Part shown: positions 41,930-49,630 of the stretch, in pieces
Position numbering within the stretch: position 1 is the stretch's first letter
How the letters are laid out: the number at the start of each line of letters is the position of its first letter
Made by a program: the position numbers and the translations under genes
The notes under the pieces: generated by a model
What the model was told of the DNA's origin: nothing
Database searches by the model: none
Seen by the model: only the letters and a program-made list of their open reading frames with translations
From: Tessaracoccus antarcticus
Lineage (GTDB): Bacteria > Actinomycetota > Actinomycetes > Propionibacteriales > Propionibacteriaceae
Assembly (NCBI RefSeq): GCF_003688855.1
Contig: NZ_REFW01000001.1
Location: 1,054,001 to 1,118,000 of the forward strand
DNA: 64,000 bases
Reading direction: 5' to 3'

Positions 41930-42819
41930 TGTCCGCACTCGCCGTTGCTCCGCCGCCCACCAGCCGCCCCGTCGCCACGAAGCGGCGTTCCAAGGGGTCG
42001 CAGATCGGGAGGGGTGGACCGCTGACCTACATCGTCGCCCTCGTGCTGGTCTCCATTTGCATCGTCCCCGTGGCCTACATCGTCCTGGGAGGATTCAGGA
42101 CCAACTCCCAGATCACCACGGACCCCTCCGGTTTCCCCTCACCCTGGAAAATCGTCAACTACATCGACGTCATGACCACGTCGCTGTTCTGGCGGCAGAT
42201 GGGCAACTCCGCCATCGTGGCCATCTTCACCACCATCGGTGTCGTTGTCCTGGGAGTCATGGCAAGTTTCGTCCTGGCGCGCTACGACTTCAAGGCGCGG
42301 GGTGTGCTGTACGCGCTCTTTGCGGCCGGTCTCATGTTTCCCATGACGGTGGCCATCACCCCGCTCTACATCATGATCCGCAGCCTCGGACTGATCAACA
42401 GCCTCGGCGGCATCATCCTGCCGCAGATCGCGTTCTCCCTGCCCACGACGATCATCATCCTCGTGCCGTTCCTGCGGGCCATCCCGAAGGAACTGGAGGA
42501 GGCGGCGGCCATCGACGGGGCAAGCAGGCTGGGCTTCTTCGTCCGTCTGGTCGTGCCGCTGTCCCTCCCCGGTGTCATCACCACCGGCATCCTCGCGTTC
42601 ATCGCCAGCTGGAACAGCTACATGCTGCCGCTGTTCATCCTCAACGACGAGATGTCCTACACGCTGCCGCTCGGCGTGCAGTCCTTCGCGTCGCAGTACT
42701 CCGTCGACACCGCCCGCGTGCTGGCCTTCGCGTCCCTGTCGATGATCCCGGCCCTGATCTTCTTCAGCCTGTTCGAGCGCCGCATCGTCGGCGGACTGAC
42801 CGGCGCGGTGAAGGGGTGA
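41929..42819 (+). CDS. ABC transporter permease, MalG type (xylo-oligosaccharide importer remnant)
   Basis: A 296-residue permease with a Ser/Arg-rich cytoplasmic head, six expected helices and an EAA loop near residue 195 (PKELEEAAAIDGASRLGFF). ATG 41929 overlaps the stop of the truncated MalF gene and has AGGAAAGGGG just upstream. The reading frame extends further upstream but that part is the shadow of the MalF gene. It is intact, but its partner permease is truncated and the binding-protein gene is missing, so the importer is probably non-functional unless replaced from elsewhere. The downstream glycosidases indicate that the original substrate was xylo-oligosaccharides. Confidence 0.88.
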   Translation: MSALAVAPPPTSRPVATKRRSKGSQIGRGGPLTYIVALVLVSICIVPVAYIVLGGFRTNSQITTDPSGFPSPWKIVNYIDVMTTSLFWRQMGNSAIVAIFTTIGVVVLGVMASFVLARYDFKARGVLYALFAAGLMFPMTVAITPLYIMIRSLGLINSLGGIILPQIAFSLPTTIIILVPFLRAIPKELEEAAAIDGASRLGFFVRLVVPLSLPGVITTGILAFIASWNSYMLPLFILNDEMSYTLPLGVQSFASQYSVDTARVLAFASLSMIPALIFFSLFERRIVGGLTGAVKG

Positions 42820-42929
42820 TGTGCGGCAGCCCCCATCTGCCGTGATATCCCGGCCACGCATGGGGTGACCCCGGCCCCTCGTACCGACCCCCGTCCTCTC
42901 TGTTCGTGCTCGTCCAAGGAGTAGTTGCT

Positions 42930-45446
42930 GTGTCTCATGTGCCACTGACGTCGAACGCCCCGCGGTTCGTCCCCGCCCCGCCGACCACCGACGGGCCAGT
43001 GCCCGCCCAACCGGTGGCCACCCCGCCAGCCATCCCTGCTATGCCCACCTGCTCAAGCCTTGTGCGGGAACTGCACGCCAGGATGACGTTGGAGGAGAAG
43101 CTGGCGCAGCTCGTGGGGTACTGGCTGGACCAGGGCGGCTCCGTCGTCGCCCCCATGCAGGGGGAGATGGCCGCAGGCAAGGGCAACCCCGACGCCCTCG
43201 CCGAGACCACCTGTCACGGCATCGGGCACTACACCCGGGTCTACGGCACGAGGCCGGTGGAGCCGCTGGAGCGGGCCGCCTGGTTGTGGGGCGAGCAGCG
43301 CCGCCTCAAGCGTGAAACCCGGCTGGGCATCCCGGCACTGGTGCACGAGGAGTGCTTGACGGGACTGGCGGCGTGGCAGGCCGCGACGTTTCCGACGCCG
43401 CTGGCCTGGGGGGCATCCTTCAACCCGGTACTGGTCAGGGAGGCGGGGCAGCTCATCGGTGAGTCGATGCGCACCCTGGGTATTCACCAGGGGCTGGCGC
43501 CGGTTCTGGACGTCATCCGCGACCCACGGTGGGGCCGCGTGGACGAGTGCATCTCCGAGGACCCCTACGTCGTGGGGACCATTGGCACCGCCTTCGTGCA
43601 GGGATTGCAGAGCACCGGGGTGCATGCCACCGCCAAGCACTTCCTGGGGTACTCGGCGTCGCAGGCGGGTCGCAACCACGGGCCCGTCCACGCGGGGCCC
43701 AGGGAAATCGCGGACGTGTTCCTGCCACCCTTCGAGATGGCCATCCGCGACGGCGGCATCCGCTCGGTCATGAACTCCTACTCGGAGATCGACGGGGCAC
43801 CGGTCGCCTCCAGCCCGGAATACCTCACGGGGATGCTCCGCGACACACTCGGCTTCGACGGCGTGGTGGTGGCCGACTACTTCTCCGTGGCCTTCCTGGC
43901 CGTCATGCACGGCGTCGCCCGTGACCTCGGCGAAGCTGGACAGCTTGCACTGATGGCCGGCATCGACGTGGAACTGCCCACGGGGGATGCCTACCTCGAG
44001 CCCCTCGCCGGGCAGGTCCGTGCCGGACTGCTGGACGAGGGCTACGTGGATCGTGCCGTCCTCCGGGTGTTGGCGCAGAAGGAGGAGCTGGGGCTCCTGG
44101 AGGCCGACGTCTACGAGGACGAGCCGCCCACCCATGTCGACCTCGACTCCCCGCAGCACCGCGAGGTTGCGCGGCGGCTGGCGGAGGAATCTGTGATCCT
44201 GCTGTCCAACGACGGCACGCTCCCGCTCGATGTCAGTTCCAATGCGTCGTTGAGGGTTGCCGTCCTCGGGCCCAACGCTGACAGCGCGCAGGCGCTGCAG
44301 GGCTGTTACTCCTTCGCCAATCACGTCCTGGCCAGTCATCCCGACCTGCCGATGGGCTTCGAGATCGCCACCGTCCTGGAGGCGTGTACAAGCGCACTCA
44401 GGCCCGGGGACGAGCCCGGCCCAGACATCGTCCACCTCCAGGGGTGTGAGGTCGAGGGCGAGGACACCTCCGGGTTCGCCGAGGCCGCCGCAGCAGCGTC
44501 GTCCTCGGATGTCGCCATCGTCGTGGTGGGGGACCGGGCAGGTCTCTTCGGCCGCGGCACCGTCGGTGAGGGCAACGACGTCGACACCCTGGAGCTCCCG
44601 GGCGTGCAGCGACAGTTCGTCGAGGCCATGGTGGCCACGGGCACCCCCGTGGTGCTGATCCTGCTCACCGGACGCCCGTACGCCATCGACTGGGCCCTCG
44701 ACGGGCCCGGAGCCCGTCCGGCTGCCGTGCTGCAGGCGTTCTTCCCGGGGGAGGGGGGAGCCCTGGCGATCGCCGACATCGTGACCGGCCGGGTCAACCC
44801 CTCTGGTCGACTGCCGGTGTCGCTGCCCCGCTCTGGTGGGGCGCAGCCCTACAGCTACCTGCGCCCGCTGCTGGGTGGTCCCTCCGACGTCACCGTCGCC
44901 GACTCCACCCCGTTGCGGCCCTTCGGGTTCGGGTTGTCCTACACCACCTTCAGCTACTCCTCGCTGGAGACCAGCGACGCAACACCCTCCGACGGTGTCA
45001 TCCGGGCCACGGTCACGGTGACGAACACGGGCCAGGTGGCCGGCGCCGACGTGGTGCAGCTCTACGGCCACGACGTTCATGCGTCACTGACGCGCCCGAC
45101 GGTACAACTCATCGGGTACGCACGCGTGTTCCTCGAGCCGGGCGAGTCCGGCACCGTGTCCTTCGGCGTGCCCACCGCGCGGTTCGCGTTCACCAATCGC
45201 CGCATGGTCAAGGTGGTGGAACCAGGTGAGGTGGATCTTTGGGTGGCCTCGCATTCAGCCACCGCCACGCAGTCGGGCGACCTCAGGGAGACCACTGGCG
45301 GCGGTATCACCAGCACGCGCCCCGGCAAGGGCCACGTCGTTGCCGGGACAGCAACCGAGCGGGTACGGACCGTCATCACCGGCGACGTGCACCAGGTGAC
45401 GTCAGCCGACCAGCGGATCGTGTCCGTCGAGGTGGACCTGACATGA
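42930..45446 (+). CDS. GH3 beta-xylosidase/beta-glucosidase, cytoplasmic
   Basis: An 838-residue GH3 enzyme. The N-terminal barrel has TLEEKLAQLVGYW, RLGIPALVHEECLTG, ATFPTPLAWGASFNP, KHFLGYSASQAGRNHGP and the nucleophile Asp in GFDGVVVADYFS (about residue 313). The second domain and a fibronectin-III-like C-terminal domain follow (TNTGQVAGADVVQLY). The HEECLTG and KHF/NHGP pattern is that of GH3 beta-xylosidases of actinobacteria. No signal peptide is evident. GTG 42930 has AAGGAG 8 nt upstream. It is coupled by a 4-nt overlap to the GH43 gene. It would release xylose from short imported oligosaccharides. Confidence 0.9.
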   Translation: MSHVPLTSNAPRFVPAPPTTDGPVPAQPVATPPAIPAMPTCSSLVRELHARMTLEEKLAQLVGYWLDQGGSVVAPMQGEMAAGKGNPDALAETTCHGIGHYTRVYGTRPVEPLERAAWLWGEQRRLKRETRLGIPALVHEECLTGLAAWQAATFPTPLAWGASFNPVLVREAGQLIGESMRTLGIHQGLAPVLDVIRDPRWGRVDECISEDPYVVGTIGTAFVQGLQSTGVHATAKHFLGYSASQAGRNHGPVHAGPREIADVFLPPFEMAIRDGGIRSVMNSYSEIDGAPVASSPEYLTGMLRDTLGFDGVVVADYFSVAFLAVMHGVARDLGEAGQLALMAGIDVELPTGDAYLEPLAGQVRAGLLDEGYVDRAVLRVLAQKEELGLLEADVYEDEPPTHVDLDSPQHREVARRLAEESVILLSNDGTLPLDVSSNASLRVAVLGPNADSAQALQGCYSFANHVLASHPDLPMGFEIATVLEACTSALRPGDEPGPDIVHLQGCEVEGEDTSGFAEAAAAASSSDVAIVVVGDRAGLFGRGTVGEGNDVDTLELPGVQRQFVEAMVATGTPVVLILLTGRPYAIDWALDGPGARPAAVLQAFFPGEGGALAIADIVTGRVNPSGRLPVSLPRSGGAQPYSYLRPLLGGPSDVTVADSTPLRPFGFGLSYTTFSYSSLETSDATPSDGVIRATVTVTNTGQVAGADVVQLYGHDVHASLTRPTVQLIGYARVFLEPGESGTVSFGVPTARFAFTNRRMVKVVEPGEVDLWVASHSATATQSGDLRETTGGGITSTRPGKGHVVAGTATERVRTVITGDVHQVTSADQRIVSVEVDLT

Positions 45447-46993
45447 CAACCGTGACCAACCCCATCCTGCCCGGCTGTTACCCCGACCCCTCCATCTGCC
45501 GGGTGGGGGACGACTACTACCTGGTGACGTCCACGTTCGAGTACTTCCCCGGACTCCCGATCCACCACAGCCGCGACCTCGTCTCGTGGACCCAGATCGG
45601 CTCCGCCATCGACCGGGAGGGACAACTCGACATGGCAGGGGTCCCGTCCTCGGGCGGGCTGTACGCCCCCACCCTGCGTCACCACAACGGTGTGTTCTGG
45701 ATTGCGTGCACCATGGTCGATTCTTCTGACCGCTCACGGGGAGGCAACTTCCTCCTGACGGCCACCGACCCGGCGGGTCCGTGGTCGGACCCCATCTGGC
45801 TGGAGGGTGGCGGGATCGACCCGTCACTCTTCTTCGACGACGACGGCAGGATGTGGGTGCACGGCACGAGGCTTGTCCTCGATCCGCCATGGCATGACCA
45901 GACGGAGGTCTGGGTGCGCGAACTCGACCCCCAGACCATGTCGTTCGTGGGTGACGAACACATCCTGTGGAACGGTGCCCTGCTCGGGGCGGTGTGGGCT
46001 GAGGCGCCGCACTTGTACAAGATCGGCGACTTCTACTACCTGCTCACGGCTGAAGGGGGCACCGACCTTCACCACGCGGTCTCCGTCGCCCGCTCCGAGC
46101 ACGTCACCGGCCCCTACGTGGGCAACCGCGCCAACCCGGTGCTGACACACAGAAACCTGGGACGCACCGCCGACATCGTCGGCGTCGGTCACGCTGACCT
46201 GGTGGAGGCCGTTGACGGATCGTGGTGGGCAGTACTGCTCGCGATGCGACCCTACGGCGGGTACCACTACAACCTTGGCCGCGAAACGTTCCTCGTCCCC
46301 GTCGAGTGGGAGGACGGTTGGCCCATCTTCGCGCCCGGTGTCGGGCAGGTGTCCCCAACGCTGGAGGTGCCCGGTTCCGCAGCCGTGCAGCTGGCCCCCC
46401 AGGCGGGCCCGGTGGGCCCGGACGACCCGCGGTGGACGTCGCTGCGCGGACCCGTGACGGCCTTCGCGACACCTCAGGGCGACGGATGGCGCCTGGCGTT
46501 GCAGCCAGTCACCCTCGCCCAGCGGCTGACCCCGACATTCCTCGGCGTGCGCCAGCAGCACGTCGACGTCGACGTCACCGCCACGATCCGCCCGCGGACG
46601 CGGCTCCCGCATGAGCATGTGGGCCTTGTGCTCCGCCAGTCCGAGGGCGATCACGCAACCGTGTACGTCGCGCCCGGTCCGGACGGGGGCATGGTGGTCC
46701 GGGCCGCGCATCGCAGAAGTGGTGACGAGACGGTACTGGCCGAGACGCCGCTCGAACTTTCTTCCGATGGCACCGTGACGCTGATGGTCCGGGCCCGCGG
46801 GCAGGAGTACAGCCTGGCGGTGGAGACGCCCTCGGGCACGGAAACACTCGCGGTGGTGGACGGGCGGGAACTCGACCCGGTCACGGTGGGAGGATTTCTG
46901 GGTCTGTGGATGGGGGTCTACGCCACCAGCAACGGGCAACCCAGCGACGCCACAGCCGACGTCGTCACCTTCGACTACCGACCCGGGGCGTGA
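45443..46993 (+). CDS. GH43 beta-xylosidase/arabinofuranosidase, cytoplasmic
   Basis: A 516-residue enzyme opening NPILPGCYPDPSICRVGDDY, where the Asp of YPDPS is the catalytic base of GH43. The general acid Glu is in WAEAPHLYKIGDFYYLL (about residue 188), with the pKa-modulating Asp region GGIDPSLFFDDDGRMW between. The C-terminal about 200 residues form the beta-sandwich domain found in GH43 subfamily 11 beta-xylosidases such as SXA. It has no signal peptide. ATG 45443 overlaps the stop of the GH3 gene, and its own stop overlaps the next gene, so translation is coupled. The longer open frame upstream is not supported. Confidence 0.92.
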   Translation: MTTVTNPILPGCYPDPSICRVGDDYYLVTSTFEYFPGLPIHHSRDLVSWTQIGSAIDREGQLDMAGVPSSGGLYAPTLRHHNGVFWIACTMVDSSDRSRGGNFLLTATDPAGPWSDPIWLEGGGIDPSLFFDDDGRMWVHGTRLVLDPPWHDQTEVWVRELDPQTMSFVGDEHILWNGALLGAVWAEAPHLYKIGDFYYLLTAEGGTDLHHAVSVARSEHVTGPYVGNRANPVLTHRNLGRTADIVGVGHADLVEAVDGSWWAVLLAMRPYGGYHYNLGRETFLVPVEWEDGWPIFAPGVGQVSPTLEVPGSAAVQLAPQAGPVGPDDPRWTSLRGPVTAFATPQGDGWRLALQPVTLAQRLTPTFLGVRQQHVDVDVTATIRPRTRLPHEHVGLVLRQSEGDHATVYVAPGPDGGMVVRAAHRRSGDETVLAETPLELSSDGTVTLMVRARGQEYSLAVETPSGTETLAVVDGRELDPVTVGGFLGLWMGVYATSNGQPSDATADVVTFDYRPGA

Positions 46994-48072
46994 TGCGCGT
47001 GACACATCCAATGAGGTTCGCGGTGGTGGGCACCGGCTGGCGGTCCGACTTCCACCTCCGCATGGCACGGGAGGCTCCCGACCGGTTGGAGGCCGTCGCC
47101 GTGGTGGCGCACTCCGACGCGGGGGCGGAGCGGTCGCGGTCGTGGGGGATTCCCGTCGTCCGCACCATCGGTGAGGCACTGGCATGTTCCCCCGATTTCG
47201 TCATCGCCTCGGTGACGTGGGACGCGATGCCGCAGGTGGTCACCGAACTGGTGGACGCGGGAGCACACGTCCTGGCGGAAACGCCGCCGGCGCCCACCGT
47301 GGACGGACTCCGGGCACTGTGGGCGAAGGTGGGCGGGAGCGGTCGCGTGCAGGTGGCCGAGCAGTACATGCGCATGCCCGGGCATGCCGCACGGCTGGCC
47401 GTCGTGCGCAGTGGGGTCATCGGGGCACCCACGGCGGTGCAGATCTCCTCCACGCACCTCTACCACGCCACCTCGATGATGAGGACCTTCCTGGACGTGG
47501 GGCCGGGGGAGGTACGTGTGAATGCGCGGTCGTTCGTCGCTTCGCAGATGGACCCGTTGACACCCGACGGATGGGTGGAGAACCCCGCACCGCGTCCCCT
47601 GACGACCACGATCGCCACCCTCGACTTCGGCGGCGGGCGGATGGGGTTGTACGACTTCACCGACAACCAGTGGTGGAACCCGCTGCTGGCGCGACGCCTC
47701 GTGGTGCGGGGGGAGCGGGGCGAGATCGTGGACGACACCGTCACCCACCTCACAACCGAAGGTGTGATCGTGTCCCCCATCTCCTACCGGCGCACCGGCA
47801 TCGACATGAACCTGGAGGGCAACGACCTGGTGTCGGCGTCCTTCGAAGGCCGCATGGTCTACCGGAATCCGTGGGTGGGGACACGACTGTCCGAGGACGA
47901 CATCGCGGTCGCATCGCTCCTGGAGGAGGTGGGGCTGTGGACCCGGTCCGAGGGGCCGGCGCCATATCCGCTGGCCGACGCCTGTCAGGACCATCTGCTC
48001 GGACTCGCCATCGAGGAGTCCGCCCGCAGCGGCGCCGATGTGCGCGTCGCCAGGGAACCGTGGGCCTCGTGA
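46993..48072 (+). CDS. Gfo/Idh/MocA-family NAD(P)-dependent oxidoreductase
   Basis: A 359-residue oxidoreductase. The N-terminal Rossmann domain starts RFAVVGTGWRSDFHLRMA at residues 7-24. The usual EKP motif that follows the sixth strand reads AETPPAPT. The substrate domain begins at about residue 130 (VAEQYMRMPGHAARLAVVRSG, STHLYHATSMM). Members act on free or linked sugars and sugar alcohols. In a xylan operon it may handle xylose, a uronic acid or a methylated side-chain sugar, but the substrate cannot be deduced. The change of the EKP lysine is notable, since that lysine is often catalytic. ATG 46993 overlaps the GH43 stop. Confidence 0.85.
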   Translation: MRVTHPMRFAVVGTGWRSDFHLRMAREAPDRLEAVAVVAHSDAGAERSRSWGIPVVRTIGEALACSPDFVIASVTWDAMPQVVTELVDAGAHVLAETPPAPTVDGLRALWAKVGGSGRVQVAEQYMRMPGHAARLAVVRSGVIGAPTAVQISSTHLYHATSMMRTFLDVGPGEVRVNARSFVASQMDPLTPDGWVENPAPRPLTTTIATLDFGGGRMGLYDFTDNQWWNPLLARRLVVRGERGEIVDDTVTHLTTEGVIVSPISYRRTGIDMNLEGNDLVSASFEGRMVYRNPWVGTRLSEDDIAVASLLEEVGLWTRSEGPAPYPLADACQDHLLGLAIEESARSGADVRVAREPWAS

Positions 48073-48105
48073 CCCCCGGACCGTACGCCTCGGAGGATTG
48101 CGTCC

Positions 48106-49368
48106 ATGCCTGACATCAGCCACCGGTTCTCCGAGGCCCGCGTTGCCCTCGTCGACACTGCCGGAGAGCCGCTGCGCAATGCAGCCGTCACCGTGCAGCA
48201 GACGCGTCAGGCGTTCGGCTTCGGCAACATCGGGTTCGACTTCGTCGACTGGCTGGGCGGACCACCACCGGCGGGGGCCCCGTCGGCCTGGGAGACCCCG
48301 CACGAGTCCGCCAGCCGTGCGGAGGCGCTGGCAGCCGACTACCTGAACCTGTTCAACACGGTCACGCTGCCGTTCTACTGGCGCGGCTTCGAACCGGTGC
48401 GCGGTCACACGGACACCGCCCGTCTGCGCCGCACCGCGGAATGGTTCACCGACCGTGGCGTGACCGTCAAGGGGCATCCCCTCGTGTGGCACACGCTGGC
48501 GCCCCCATGGCTCCTCGACGTGGCCGAGGACGAGGTGGAGGCGGTGATCCGTGGACGCATCAGGCGTGAGGTGACGGAATTCGCCGGGGTCATTGACCTG
48601 TGGGACGCCATCAACGAGGTGGTCATCCTTCCCGTGTTCACGGCGGAGGACAACGCCGTCACCCGCCTCGCCCAGCGCAAGGGCCGAGTCAAGATGGTGG
48701 CCATGGCATTCGAGGAGGCCCACGCTGCGAACCCTCGTGCCCGTCTCGTCCTCAACGACTTCGACCTGTCCGCGGACTACGAACATCTCATCGAGGAGTG
48801 CCTCGACGCCGGCATCCAGATCGATGCGGTGGGGCTGCAGACGCACATGCACCAGGGGTACCGCGGCGAGGAGCAGGTGTGGCAGTTGCTCGAACGGTTC
48901 TCGCGGTTCGGGCTTCCCCTCCAGTTGACCGAGACGACGCTGGTGTCGGGGGACCTGATGCCGCCGGAGATCGTCGACCTCAACGACCACGTCGTCGACT
49001 CGTGGCCCTCGACGCCGGAGGGGGAGGCGCGCCAGGCCGACGAGATCGTGCGGCACTACCGCACCGTCGTGTCCCACCCAGCCGTCGAGTCGCTCACATA
49101 CTGGGGGATCACCGACCGTGGGGCGTGGCTGGGCGCTCCCTGCGGGCTCGTCCGCGTCGACGGCACGCGCAAGCCGGCCTATGACGCCCTCCACGAGCTG
49201 CTGCGGGGGGAGTGGTGGTACCCCGAGACCCATCTGGAGACCGACGGCGCGGGCGCCGTCACCATTCATGGCTTCGCCGGCAGCTACCGGATTTCCACTG
49301 CAGGAGGTTCGATCGAGACCGAGCTTCCACCCGGACAGGCAGCAGTTCAGGTGGTCCTTCCCTGCTGA
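48106..49368 (+). CDS. GH10 xylanase without signal peptide (intracellular)
   Basis: A 420-residue GH10 protein. The barrel motifs are present: VKGHPLVWHTLAPPWL, the acid/base Glu in WDAINEVV (about residue 168), LVLNDFDLS, GLQTHMHQGY and the nucleophile in LQLTETTL (about residue 275), ending WGITDRGAWLGAPCGLV. A small beta domain follows (about 365-420). No signal peptide is present, so unlike the GH10 at 38916 it works inside the cell, presumably on imported xylo-oligosaccharides or decorated short chains. It is the last gene of the operon, 33 nt after the oxidoreductase gene. About 90 nt later the SRP RNA promoter begins. Confidence 0.9.
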   Translation: MPDISHRFSEARVALVDTAGEPLRNAAVTVQQTRQAFGFGNIGFDFVDWLGGPPPAGAPSAWETPHESASRAEALAADYLNLFNTVTLPFYWRGFEPVRGHTDTARLRRTAEWFTDRGVTVKGHPLVWHTLAPPWLLDVAEDEVEAVIRGRIRREVTEFAGVIDLWDAINEVVILPVFTAEDNAVTRLAQRKGRVKMVAMAFEEAHAANPRARLVLNDFDLSADYEHLIEECLDAGIQIDAVGLQTHMHQGYRGEEQVWQLLERFSRFGLPLQLTETTLVSGDLMPPEIVDLNDHVVDSWPSTPEGEARQADEIVRHYRTVVSHPAVESLTYWGITDRGAWLGAPCGLVRVDGTRKPAYDALHELLRGEWWYPETHLETDGAGAVTIHGFAGSYRISTAGGSIETELPPGQAAVQVVLPC

Positions 49369-49459
49369 GAATGCTCGACCTGTCTCTGCGACGAATGGCC
49401 GAGAAGTGCCTGTGCCAAACGGTCCTCGGGGTTCGGGTGGCCATTTCCGACGGATCCGG

Positions 49460-49465
49460 TAGGCT
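49460..49465 (+). promoter_or_regulatory. -10 element of the SRP RNA gene
   Basis: TAGGCT (TANNNT type) ends 7 nt before the first base of the SRP RNA stem. No good -35 hexamer was found. Confidence 0.5.
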
Positions 49466-49472
49466 TGTCTTT

Positions 49473-49560
49473 GGTTCCTCGCGCGGCAGTAACTCGCCCA
49501 ACTCCCCCAGGGTCGGAAGGCAGCAAGGGTAAGTGAGCTCTTCTGGGTGCGCGAGGGGCC
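49473..49560 (+). ncRNA. ffs: Small signal recognition particle RNA (4.5S type)
   Basis: The conserved apical loop region GGGTCGGAAGGCAGCAAGGG is present. The outer ends GGTTCCTCGCGC and GCGCGAGGGGCC pair to close the hairpin. A run of six T follows directly (49561-49566), giving a terminator. The position just upstream of dnaX is the common bacterial arrangement. The RNA binds Ffh for co-translational protein targeting. Confidence 0.92.
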
Positions 49561-49617
49561 TTTTTTCATGCCCTGACGCAGGACCCGGGCCGGGCACGAC
49601 ATGTCCGTGCGCTGGCA

Positions 49618-49623
49618 TAGGCT
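49618..49623 (+). promoter_or_regulatory. -10 element giving a leaderless dnaX transcript
   Basis: TAGGCT lies exactly 7 nt before GTG 49631, the typical spacing for leaderless actinobacterial mRNAs. No ribosome site precedes either this GTG or the upstream ATG at 49601, which supports GTG 49631 as the real start. Confidence 0.6.
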
Positions 49624-49630
49624 GTCCAGC

